A stretch of DNA of 64,000 bases from Bdellovibrionales bacterium. GTDB taxonomy: Bacteria > Bdellovibrionota > Bdellovibrionia > Bdellovibrionales > Bdellovibrionaceae. The DNA lies in NCBI GenBank assembly GCA_016713585.1, contig JADJOV010000005.1:1-64000 (forward strand). The letters are read 5' to 3'. The position numbers and the translations under genes were made by a program. Shown here one piece after another: positions 16,576-24,506 of the stretch (the stretch's first letter is position 1; every line of letters begins with the position of its first letter). The notes beneath the pieces were generated by a model. It was not told the origin of the DNA. It searched no databases and saw only the letters and a program-made list of their open reading frames with translations.

Positions 16576-17516
16576 TTAATCGAAAAGGGAGCTCACGGAA
16601 TCGTTGCCGTGAATTCGCTTTATGGCCTCTGCTAAGACGCCGGCCACCGAAACCACTTCAAACTTTCCGCAGTCGCGAGCCGCTGATCCCAATGGAATCG
16701 TATCGGTCACCCACACTTTTTCAATGGCACTATCCTTTAAGCGGGCAATAGCTGGACCAGAAAGAACTGGGTGCGTCGCAACAGCGAAGACCCTTTTTGC
16801 ACCATTTTTGAGGAGACTGTCAACAGCTTGTGTGAGTGTCCCGGCTGTATCTATCATATCGTCAACAATAACAGCAGTTTTGTCCCTGACATCTCCGATA
16901 AGATGAAGGGCTTTAGCCTCGTTTGGCCCTGAGCGTCTTTTGTCGATAATGGCAATGGAAGCTTCGATGCGTTTAGCAAAGGCTCGGCATCTCTCGACGC
17001 CCCCGGCGTCAGGGCTCACGGCCACAAACTCTGGGCCGGCTCCAAATTTCTGTCGCCAAGCTCGGGCCAAGGTGGGTATTGCAAACAGGTGATCCACTGG
17101 GGCGTTAAAAAAACCTTGAATCTGGGCCGCATGGAGGTCGACAGCGACCACTCGATTAGCTCCTGCAGAAATCAGTAAATCCGCCATACATTTCGCAGTG
17201 ATGGGAGCCCGAGGGGCCACTTTGCGATCCTGCCTGGCATACCCATAATAGGGAAACCACGGCCGTAATATGGGCAGCAGAGGCTCTCTTAAGAGCGTCT
17301 AACACAATAAAAGTTCCATATAGTTCTGATTGACGGGCGGACAGGTGGATTGAATCAGGAAAACATGCTCGCCACGGACACTTTCGTGAATTTCCACCTG
17401 AATTTCGCCATCCGAAAAGGTAGATACTTGGCAAAAGCCAAGTTCAACGCCAGCAATTTGGCGACTTCCTTGGCAAGAGCCGGGTTTGAATTCCCAGTAA
17501 AAATCTTCAGTCCCAC
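16576..17516 (-). CDS. prs: Ribose-phosphate pyrophosphokinase, frameshifted in this sequence
   Basis: Makes PRPP from ribose-5-phosphate and ATP for nucleotide, His and Trp synthesis. The start is GTG 17514-17516 behind AGGAAGGGG; the first residues are LKIFTGNSNPALAKEVAKLL. Three one-base shifts follow (about 17450, 17305 and 17253), across which the product still reads STFSDGEIQVEIHESVRGEH, VLDALKRASAAHITAVV and YYGYARQDRK. From 17220 the frame is clean: the Mg/ATP loop and the PRPP-binding loop IVDDMIDTAGTLTQA are intact. Joined length is about 313 residues, the family norm. An indispensable gene with three shifts argues for sequencing errors. Confidence 0.95.
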
Positions 17517-17584
17517 TTAAGTCCCCTTCCTGAGTTTAGAGATTTTTTGGTGAGCGCAAACCCTAGCAATCCTCTGATTTAATG

Positions 17585-18185
17585 TCACAAAGTATTTATA
17601 GACTTAAAGCGTGAGACGAATTGGTGAAAGGCCAGAGCTCTGTGAGATTTTGTCACTTTAAAACCTGGGCCAAGTTCTGCGAGGGTTTGGGTTTGACCAT
17701 CTGGGACAAAAACCGGATCATAGCCAAAGCCAAGCTGTCCGCGGGGAGCTTTGGCAATTTCGCCAGGCATTATGCCCTCAAAAGACCACTCTTCTCCCTC
17801 GGGGGTCAATACGACCAAGCTACACACAAACCTGGCTCGTCGGTTGGCCATAGGACGAATGGTCATCATTTTGAGAAGCTTTGCAATATTTTCATTATCC
17901 GAAGCTCTGGCCCCAGCATATCGGGCGGAGTGAATGCCTGGCAGATTTCCGAGGCCTTCGACCTCAAGGCCGGAATCTTCGCCAAACACCCAATCTTTAT
18001 AGCGAACAGCTTTTAAGGTTTTCGCTTTTATTCGGGCATTTTCTAAAAAAGTCTTTCCATCCTCTGGTCGGGGAGAAAAGGCCGAGAGCTCGCCTTGGGT
18101 GTGCAAGGCAATGGCCCTAATTCCTTGAGGAGTAAATCATACTCCTGAACTTTGCCTTTATTTCCAGTCGCAATCCAAATTTCCA
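17585..18185 (-). CDS. rdgB: XTP/dITP diphosphatase (non-canonical NTP pyrophosphatase)
   Basis: Removes inosine and xanthosine triphosphates from the nucleotide pool. Translation begins at ATG 18183-18185 with MEIWIATGNKGKVQEYDLLL, the typical nucleotide-binding start. At a G run near 18115 one base is missing; in the next frame the protein continues GELSAFSPRPEDGKTFLENA. Later motifs are intact: FGEDSGLEVEGLGNLPGIHS, GFGYDPVF and KSHRALAFHQF. Joined length is about 200 residues, as expected. It lies 25 bases after rph, and the pair rph-rdgB is a very common operon. Confidence 0.94.
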
Positions 18186-18209
18186 TAAGTGAGACTCGCT
18201 TTTAATAAT

Positions 18210-19001
18210 CTATGTCTTTATTCGAAGGGGGAAAAAGGCTCCCACAATTTCGGCCTGTGCCGCAAAAAGTTTTTTGCACCCCGTGCCGGCCAAATCCATC
18301 ATTTGCATAAGTTCTTCGCGGCTGAAGGGGGTGTCTTCCCCTGTGCCTTGAATTTCAACAAATTGACCGGTGTCAGTCATAACAAAATTCATATCCGTGG
18401 AAATGGTGGAGTCTTCCTCGTAATTAAGATCGAGCAGGGGTTTGCTTGCGGCTAAGCCAAGACCAGCCCCCGTATCCACTCCAACACTCATGCCGACGCT
18501 CACGGCCGCGATATAATTTTTCAAGCCCAATGACTTAATTTCGCCAAGATCATAGAGCTTCTTAAGGGCAAGAGCCAGAGCTACAAATCCTCCAGTGATT
18601 GCGGCAGTTCGTGTGCCGCCATCGGCATGAAGGACATCACAATCAATCAGAATCTGCTTTTCATTCAGAGACTTCAAATTGATCGCAGCCCTGAGGCTTC
18701 GGCCGATGAGTCGGGAAATCTCTTGGGTCCGTCCACCACTAGCGACTTTGTCCCGTTTCATGCGTTGATGAGTTGAACGGGGTAACATCCCATATTCAGC
18801 AGTCACCCAGCCTTTTCCAGAACCCTGCAGCCAGGATGGAGGTTTGGGGTCGTAACTTGCCGTACACATCACTTTGGTTTTTCCGAATTCGACAAGGGCA
18901 GACCCTTCTGCAAATTCTGAAACTCCGGGAGTGATTCGAATTGAACGAAGTTGATCATAGGCTCTGTTATCTATACGAATGTCCACCAAATTATTATCCA
19001 A
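18210..19001 (-). CDS. rph: Ribonuclease PH
   Basis: Phosphate-dependent 3' exonuclease that trims tRNA precursors. The 263-residue product contains the full PH domain: IRITPGVSEFAEGSALVEFG, GWVTAEYGMLPRSTHQR, the phosphate-site Arg in SGGRTQEISRLIGRSLRA, and DCDVLHADGGTRTAAITGG with the catalytic aspartates. It is slightly longer than the usual 240-250 residues because of its C-terminus. It is followed by rdgB on the same strand. No shift was seen in this gene. Confidence 0.97.
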   Translation of the reverse strand: MDNNLVDIRIDNRAYDQLRSIRITPGVSEFAEGSALVEFGKTKVMCTASYDPKPPSWLQGSGKGWVTAEYGMLPRSTHQRMKRDKVASGGRTQEISRLIGRSLRAAINLKSLNEKQILIDCDVLHADGGTRTAAITGGFVALALALKKLYDLGEIKSLGLKNYIAAVSVGMSVGVDTGAGLGLAASKPLLDLNYEEDSTISTDMNFVMTDTGQFVEIQGTGEDTPFSREELMQMMDLAGTGCKKLFAAQAEIVGAFFPLRIKT

Positions 19002-19031
19002 TCATTAAGCTGGTTATTGATTTAGATAGAC

Positions 19032-19794
19032 CTACTCCCGGGCTCTTGGGGAGTCAATCAAAGCCTGGTATTTTCGCATTCGCATTTTTGCCACATATTT
19101 TACTAAACTTTCATAAATGCGTTTGGCCAGATCTTTTTGGAGCTGAGGGTTTGAAAGATTCTTAGCTTCAGTCGGATGGTTTTAGAAAGCCCACCTCAAT
19201 AAGGATGGCTGCACTTTTTGATTGGTTGAGGACGAAAAACGGAGCTTGCTTTATGCTGCCTGGCCATGATCCTCGGAGAATTTCTGCAAAGGAAAGACTC
19301 AGCTTTATTCGACCCTGGCGCTCGAGGTCTGCGACAATTTCATTGAGGTCAGAGAGTTTACTTAATAATCGACTCGAGTATTTGTTAGGTGTAACAAGGA
19401 TTTGATTCTCAACATTCGCCAAATAGTAATTTTCTTCAGCAAGAGGCATTTGGTTTTGAAAATACACCTCCATCCCTTGGATCTTTCGGTCAGGGGCCGA
19501 ATTCGCATGAAGGCTAATTAAAATGTCAGCAGAAAACTCTTCAGCCTTCCTCACGCGGTCGGGTAGACTGAGGGTGCGGTCAGAATCTCTCGTCATAGAG
19601 ACCTGAAACTGAGGGTCCCGCGTGAGTTGGTTACTAAGCTCTCGGGCGATTTGCAGAACCAGGTGGGACTCATGAATAGAGCCAGAGGATGCCCCTCGAT
19701 CTATTCCGCCATGTCCTGGATCGACAAGCACGCGGAGCGCCCCTGCCTGGAAGCTCAGAAAGCCTATCAGGAAAAATATGAAAACTCTCATCAT
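19032..19794 (-). CDS. N-acetylmuramoyl-L-alanine amidase, AmiC type
   Basis: Cleaves the amide bond between MurNAc and the peptide stem in the periplasm. A signal peptide (FIFFLIGFLSFQAGA) is followed directly by an Amidase_3 domain: VLVDPGHGGIDRGASSG (zinc His), SIHESHLVLQIAREL (zinc Glu), LISLHANSAPD (zinc His) and ILIEVGFL with the catalytic Glu. After GFL one extra A in a run near 19185 shifts the frame. The other frame continues PTEAKNLSNPQLQKDLAKRI to the stop at 19032-19034, the usual family ending. Joined length is about 254 residues with no cell-wall-binding domain. It starts 31 bases before rph. Confidence 0.9.
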
Positions 19795-19859
19795 GTTCCT
19801 TTGGGTTCAATCATGATCAGTTTATTTCTTTTTTGCGGAAGGTGGAAGAAAGAAAGCGA

Positions 19860-19885
19860 CCAGGTCAAGGGGGGGGAAGACCTGG
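19860..19885 (-). terminator. Hairpin with T-rich tail after pabA
   Basis: CCAGGTC and GACCTGG form a 7-bp stem with a 12-base C/G-rich loop. Read on the minus strand the stem is followed by TCGCTTTCTTTCTTCC, a pyrimidine tract that suits an intrinsic terminator. It lies about 180 bases beyond the pabA stop and 66 bases before the amidase start. Confidence 0.35.
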
Positions 19886-20061
19886 CCGCTATGGGGGGGT
19901 AACATTCATAAGAGCAAGGGCCAGACCAAGTCAAAAGTCGATCCAGATCCACTGAGTTTGATTTCGTGCTGAAACAACTGTTGAGCTTTTAGACAGGGCC
20001 GACAAAGGACAGTTTTCGCGAGTAGTTCTCCGTTTTTTAGAAGGGGGTGTTTTGTGCCAAC

Positions 20062-20655
20062 TCAGCGGGAAGTTCTGGTGAAATGGATTAGCAACTCCCG
20101 GCCGTATTCCGAAAGAATCGCCTCTGGGTGAAATTGAAGCCCAAAGCAAGGGAGTGTTTTGTGCTGGAGGCCCATGAGCTCACGCTCCCCATCGTCCCGA
20201 GTGTGCCAGGCTGTGATCTCGAGTTGATCAGGAAGACTTTCGTCTACAATGAGTGAGTGATATCGAGTGACCTGAAATCGACCAGGGAGGTCGGTAAAGA
20301 TTCCCTTCCCGTTGTTTTCAACACGAGAAACGACTCCGTGGCAAACCTCAGTTGCATATCGGACAGAGCCTCCGAACGACATTGCCAAGGCTTGATGTCC
20401 GAGGCAGATGCCAAGAATTGGAACTCCGAGAGGTGCGAATTTCTGAATGGCCGCCAGAGTAATTCCTGCCTGTTCTGGGCGCCCTGGGCCAGGGGCGAGA
20501 ATCAGGTGGGTGAATGGCCGCAGTTCAAGTTCGGGCAAGGTGACTTGATCATTTTGAAGGACTTCAGGGACCATTCCAATTTGCATGAGAAGCTGAACGA
20601 TATTGTAGGTGAAAGAATCATAATTATCGAGAAGCAAAACTTTTGTGTCCTTCAT
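20062..20655 (-). CDS. pabA: Aminodeoxychorismate/anthranilate synthase glutamine amidotransferase
   Basis: Supplies ammonia from glutamine to the synthase subunit for folate (4-aminobenzoate) synthesis. Starting at ATG 20653-20655 the product is 197 residues: KVLLLDNYDSFTYNIVQLL, the oxyanion stretch LAPGPGRPEQAG, the nucleophile in GICLGHQALA, and the His-Glu pair in LQFHPEAILSEYG. The ATG overlaps the stop of the pabB-pabC fusion by ATGA, so the two are translationally coupled. The same subunit might also serve tryptophan synthesis, since no trpG is seen here. Confidence 0.92.
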   Translation of the reverse strand: MKDTKVLLLDNYDSFTYNIVQLLMQIGMVPEVLQNDQVTLPELELRPFTHLILAPGPGRPEQAGITLAAIQKFAPLGVPILGICLGHQALAMSFGGSVRYATEVCHGVVSRVENNGKGIFTDLPGRFQVTRYHSLIVDESLPDQLEITAWHTRDDGERELMGLQHKTLPCFGLQFHPEAILSEYGRELLIHFTRTSR

Positions 20656-22490
20656 AAGGACATCCGGGTTGGTGAAATTTTCGCTCGCACCATACCGCGA
20701 ACGGAATTGCAAAGATAGACCTCGGTGGCCCCGATCAGCTCAGTCCAATCAAAGCTCTGCTCGTGTATACTGACGGAAGGGTCCTGGAAAAGGGATTGTC
20801 GAAAGACGCCAGGGAGTGCTCCATCACTGATAGGAGGAGTGATTAGACCCTGATCTGTTTTGATGATCAGATTATGTCGACTGCCTTCAACACAGTTTCC
20901 ATCTTGATTAAAAAAGAGAATTTCGTCGTAACCGAGGGCGACGGCCTTCGCGAAACATTCGTCATAAAATGATCTTTCTGTTGTTTTGTGTTGTTGCAAA
21001 AGGGATTGTTTTTGAATTGGTTTTTGGCAACAGAGGACTTGGTACTCTTGGGGTGTTGGCTCAAGTGGGTGATAGGTCAAGGTGTATTCACCACTCTGAG
21101 ACAGCAAGAGGCGAATTTTTTGATCTGCGGAGTTGTTTAGCAACAATTCTTTTAGTTTAAGCAGGTCATTTTTAATTTTTTCAATTGGACAGGTAAAACC
21201 AAGTGTGGCAGCGCTTTCGCTGATCCGATCCAAATGTAGATCAAGGCGTAAAAACGTTCTGGTGCTTGTTTGGAAACGAAAGGATTCAATCAATTGATAC
21301 CTGGAATTGACCAAGCCCACAAATTTCCCTTTGAGCAAACATTCATCCCACTCTTTTTTGATATCCGAACCAAAAACTATTCCACTGCCCAGGCCCATTT
21401 CGCCTATTTTAAGGCCAGATCTCAATCCAGATTTCAAGCTAGTGTCACTGTGCCTAAAGATGAGCGTGCGAATCGCCACATTGAAGACAAAATCACCTGA
21501 TGGTAAAATGTAGCCGATGGCTCCTGTGTAGAGTCCCCTTGGCTCGCCTTCTAGGTCCCTAATTATCTTCATAGTGCTTTTCTTTGGAGCTCCAGTGATC
21601 GAGCCGCAGGGAAAGAGTGCATGAAGCAATGTTTCAAAATCAATACCTGGGTCAACGTGGGCTTGCACGGTTGACGTCATCTGATGAAGGGTGGCGAAAG
21701 TCTCTACTTCAAACAGGTGAGGGACCTTCACCGTTCCTGGCAGTGCGACCTGGCCCAAGTCGTTTCGAATCAGGTCCACGATCATCAAATTTTCTGACAT
21801 GGTTTTTTTATCACTCTGCATTTGACTGATGATCAGCTCGTCGGCGGCTCGATTTTGTCCTCGAGGGGCCGTTCCTTTCATTGGTTTTGCAGTGATGATA
21901 TTATGATCCTTCCTAATGAAGAGCTCGGGAGAATAGGAACAGATATCGCGATCAAAATGAAAGAAAGCTGCCATTGAAACCTTTTGATATTTCTTAAGTT
22001 CCAAAAAAAACTGAAAAGGTTCACCTTGCCAATGAAAGCGAGACTTCATTGTGAAGTTGACCTGGTAGGTCTCGCCTTGGCGTTGGTGCTCTTTGATTTG
22101 TAAAAGTTTATTTTTATAACTAGTAAAGGTTTCATTAACTTTAAAATTAGAAACAACAAGAGGTGAGTGAAAGTCAGTGAGTTGAGGCAATACATTCTTT
22201 TCAAATTCCTGGCGAGTGAGGCTATGCCTTTCTCTGAAGGCACAAAAATAAATCAGGGGATCATCGGAAGGTGGTGAGTTTTTGTCGAAAGCCTCATAGG
22301 CCAAATATCCAACCAAAAAATACCCTTGGGTTGATAACGTCTGAATCTTCTGGAGGCAGCCACCAACTTCGGCAGAGTGACGAGTCTGAATTTCTTGGAC
22401 TGGGTCGGAATAGAATTCGAAAGGAAATACCCCTTGCGAAAGACTTTGATTTTCGAAAAGAGCAAAGGGTCGGGTTGTATTGACGTTCAT
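20652..22490 (-). CDS. pabB-pabC: Aminodeoxychorismate synthase component I fused to aminodeoxychorismate lyase
   Basis: A two-enzyme fusion that turns chorismate into 4-aminobenzoate with PabA. Residues about 1-385 are the PabB/TrpE chorismate-binding domain: EHQRQGETYQVNFTMKSRF, TAKPMKGTAPRG, then LRNDLG-type ENLMIVDLIRNDLGQV and PCGSITGAPKKSTMKI. Residues about 400-610 are a PLP fold-type IV lyase like PabC: the Schiff-base Lys is likely in HKTTERSFYDEC, followed by DEILFFNQDGNCVEGSRHN and PPISDGALPGVFRQ. I use ATG 22488-22490; a TTG at 22526 would add 12 residues. Neither has a strong ribosome site. Fusions of this kind are known in several phyla. Confidence 0.92.
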   Translation of the reverse strand: MNVNTTRPFALFENQSLSQGVFPFEFYSDPVQEIQTRHSAEVGGCLQKIQTLSTQGYFLVGYLAYEAFDKNSPPSDDPLIYFCAFRERHSLTRQEFEKNVLPQLTDFHSPLVVSNFKVNETFTSYKNKLLQIKEHQRQGETYQVNFTMKSRFHWQGEPFQFFLELKKYQKVSMAAFFHFDRDICSYSPELFIRKDHNIITAKPMKGTAPRGQNRAADELIISQMQSDKKTMSENLMIVDLIRNDLGQVALPGTVKVPHLFEVETFATLHQMTSTVQAHVDPGIDFETLLHALFPCGSITGAPKKSTMKIIRDLEGEPRGLYTGAIGYILPSGDFVFNVAIRTLIFRHSDTSLKSGLRSGLKIGEMGLGSGIVFGSDIKKEWDECLLKGKFVGLVNSRYQLIESFRFQTSTRTFLRLDLHLDRISESAATLGFTCPIEKIKNDLLKLKELLLNNSADQKIRLLLSQSGEYTLTYHPLEPTPQEYQVLCCQKPIQKQSLLQQHKTTERSFYDECFAKAVALGYDEILFFNQDGNCVEGSRHNLIIKTDQGLITPPISDGALPGVFRQSLFQDPSVSIHEQSFDWTELIGATEVYLCNSVRGMVRAKISPTRMSL

Positions 22491-22599
22491 AGGCGTTTTA
22501 CTAATATGTTTTGTCCTAAATGACAAGACATCGCAGAGGTCATTTGAAATTGGGGTACATTTTTTGGCTCGAGAGGATCATTTTTACTATCTGTCATGA

Positions 22600-22815
22600 C
22601 CAGATCCATTTGAGGACTCAAACTATTGGGATCTTTCTAGAAAGAGTGGGGATTATGTGGATAACCCAGCTAGACGTTGGGCCGGAAGTCCATTAAAAGC
22701 GGACGGCATTTTAAGACCTTTCTCCGAGGATCAGATCCAAAAATTTGAGGACAGAATGGAAGGTCCCTGCTCCTTCAATATAAGGGGTAGGTCATCCATG
22801 ACTCAGGGCCTCTAG
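22600..22815 (+). other. Open plus-strand stretch with protein-like composition
   Basis: Between stops at 22597-22599 and 22813-22815, 71 codons read SNYWDLSRKSGDYVDNPARR, then WAGSPLKADGILRPFSEDQI and KFEDRMEGP. The composition is balanced and there is no start codon. In the same frame before the first stop the reading FLAREDHFYYLS also looks coding. It may be the tail of a gene whose start is lost or shifted. No family is recognised. It fills the 393-base gap between the pab operon and the HNH gene. Confidence 0.25.
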
Positions 22816-22860
22816 GCCGGCCCTGAAACCCGCCGTTGGACGCTCGTCGTGAGCGTCCAA
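22804..22860. terminator. Two hairpins downstream of the HNH gene
   Basis: CAGGGC and GCCCTG (within 22804-22825) form a short stem. TTGGACGCTC (22836-22845) and GAGCGTCCAA (22851-22860) form a perfect 10-bp stem with a 5-base loop. They sit 24 bases after the minus-strand HNH stop. The second stem is strong but has no T tract on either side, so it may stop transcription only partly. Confidence 0.45.
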
Positions 22861-22883
22861 GCAAAAAGAATCAGATGATGGAA

Positions 22884-23867
22884 TCAACATCCGGCTGTGT
22901 AACGAAATTTGTTGTGCGATGAACACATCGGCCTTAAATTGAAGGACTCATTCCCGCCGCCGGCAAACCGAGGCTTGATATGGTCAACTTGGAGAAAATG
23001 TTTTGACCCGCAAATCTTTCCAGTCCTTGAATCCTTAAACTGACACCCAAGATTTGGACTCAAAATTCTTTTTCTGACCGAGGATGGAATCGGTTTCCCA
23101 GAGATATTCTGAGTGCCTTTGACTTCCGCCGCGGAATTTGACTCCGTGCTGGGGGACGGTGACTTGTGCTTTTGACGGAAGTATTGACTCCGGTTCGCTG
23201 TTTGACATAGCGCTGAGCAAGACTCAATCACCTCAGCAAATGTGGCCCCAGGCAGGGCGTGGGATAACAGCTCCTTCGCTCGATCTAGAATTTCCATTTG
23301 CTTTTTGCTTAAGGTCAATTCAATTCTGACAGATTCATCTTTCTGAATTTTCTGCTTGAACTGAGTCTGCGGTGATAGGTTAAATTCCTTGGCCAATATC
23401 AATTCACTCTCTGGCCCGGTCTTATTCTCGAGCCTTGCAAGAAGGTCACTCTTTTCACTTAGCAAAAGCTGAGTTTTGTTTTCTTTCTTGGCAAGTCTGA
23501 GGACCTGCTGAACCTGAGACACTTGGGTTAACTTCAAGGTCCCATTTTCGATCTTGCTTCCAAGCTCTGGAACTTGCTGCATCATTCGCGCGGCATCGAT
23601 TCGCCGCTGGGCACTGGCCGGAGTGTAGCCGATCTCCCTGACCAAGTAGTCAAACAAACTGGAGCAGGCCATAGGAAGGTAGAGCTTTCGCAGATCGATC
23701 TCGAGAATAATTTGCAATACTTGATGGGTCAGCTTGCGCTCTTCGGCCACTCGGTTTTTAAGTTCGCAATGGAGCTCTTCGTTTTTGAGCTTGGACAAAT
23801 TTTCACAGACAGATTGAAGTGATAGAGGCGCTTGAGCCACTTCGGTGGAGTTAAATTTTTGAGTCAT
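22884..23867 (-). CDS. HNH endonuclease, DUF222-like N-terminus
   Basis: A 327-residue protein from ATG 23867 with an AAAGGA site 6 bases upstream. The helical N-terminal two thirds hold ELKNRVAEERKLTHQVLQII, LFDYLVREIGYTPASAQRRI and LPGATFAEVIE, the pattern of the 13E12/DUF222-like HNH proteins that occur in many copies in Bdellovibrio genomes. The C-terminus is the nuclease: CQFKDSRTGKICGSKHFLQV, then DHIKPRFAGGGNESFNLRPM and CSSHNK. The D-H of the first strand and the final H-N are present, so it can be active. Its biological role is unknown; such genes may belong to mobile introns or recombination. Confidence 0.85.
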   Translation of the reverse strand: MTQKFNSTEVAQAPLSLQSVCENLSKLKNEELHCELKNRVAEERKLTHQVLQIILEIDLRKLYLPMACSSLFDYLVREIGYTPASAQRRIDAARMMQQVPELGSKIENGTLKLTQVSQVQQVLRLAKKENKTQLLLSEKSDLLARLENKTGPESELILAKEFNLSPQTQFKQKIQKDESVRIELTLSKKQMEILDRAKELLSHALPGATFAEVIESCSALCQTANRSQYFRQKHKSPSPSTESNSAAEVKGTQNISGKPIPSSVRKRILSPNLGCQFKDSRTGKICGSKHFLQVDHIKPRFAGGGNESFNLRPMCSSHNKFRYTAGC

Positions 23868-24132
23868 GGTTGATTCCTTTCTGGTGGTTGAAATTTCAGA
23901 GGGAGTATAACATGGGTTTTTGGAGTGCATTTTTTAGATTTTTGAGAATTGAAATAGCCTTTGGACGAGACAAATAGATTGCGTACAAATTGCTAAAACG
24001 ACCCCCAGTGTGGCGATCAACGATAGGAGCCGGGACCACCGCATTTTCGTTTTTTTAGTAAATCAGGGACCGTCTGGTGAAAGAAAAAAAGTCGTCAACG
24101 GCAAAATGCATGACAAAGAGCATGATAAGCAA

Positions 24133-24192
24133 AATATTAATATTAATATTAATATTAATGTAAATGTAAATGTAAATGTAACTGTAACTGGC
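24133..24192 (+). repeat. Graded 6-bp tandem array
   Basis: Ten hexamers in a row: AATATT four times, AATGTA four times, then ACTGTA and ACTGGC. The units change in steps rather than at random. In the frame that runs 24010-24222 they encode NI four times, NV four times and TV. No ribosome site or family supports that frame as a gene, so I list only the repeat. The surrounding 640 bases (23868-24506) contain no other recognisable gene. Confidence 0.75.
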
Positions 24193-24405
24193 CTGCCTTC
24201 GACGGGCAGATACTCAAATTGATAGATGAGCTCAAGTCAAATTAAACCCGCATCCCCACAAATTCTAGAAAGAGGCAAACTATTGATCAACTTTTTGACT
24301 GTCCTATAGAATTTCTACTGTCACATTTTATTTTGAGGTTCTCAATCATCACTTGCCACGGTCTGTGGTAGAATCAGCGACCAAGCACCGCCTCGCACTT
24401 TATTG

Positions 24406-24449
24406 ATCCCGTAGGGTCATGTGTTTGTTGTGCCCGTAGGGTCCTGTGC
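24406..24449 (+). promoter_or_regulatory. Direct repeat of CCC-GTA-GGG elements before the amylase gene
   Basis: CCCGTAGGGTC occurs at 24408-24418 and 24433-24443, each followed by a near match (ATGTG, CTGTG). Each unit is itself a CCC-N3-GGG inverted repeat. The two centres are 25 bp apart and lie 64-99 bases before the amylase ATG, a good place for a regulator binding as two dimers. Binding is inferred. Confidence 0.4.
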
Positions 24450-24506
24450 GAATAGATTTGGTGGCTCAGATAACTATTTGTTCACAGGCTCGAGGAGATT
24501 CAATTT

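Noticed and set aside
24010..24222. 70-residue protein containing the NI/NV repeat
   Set aside because: No ribosome site, no family, and the composition is set by the hexamer array; listed only as a repeat.
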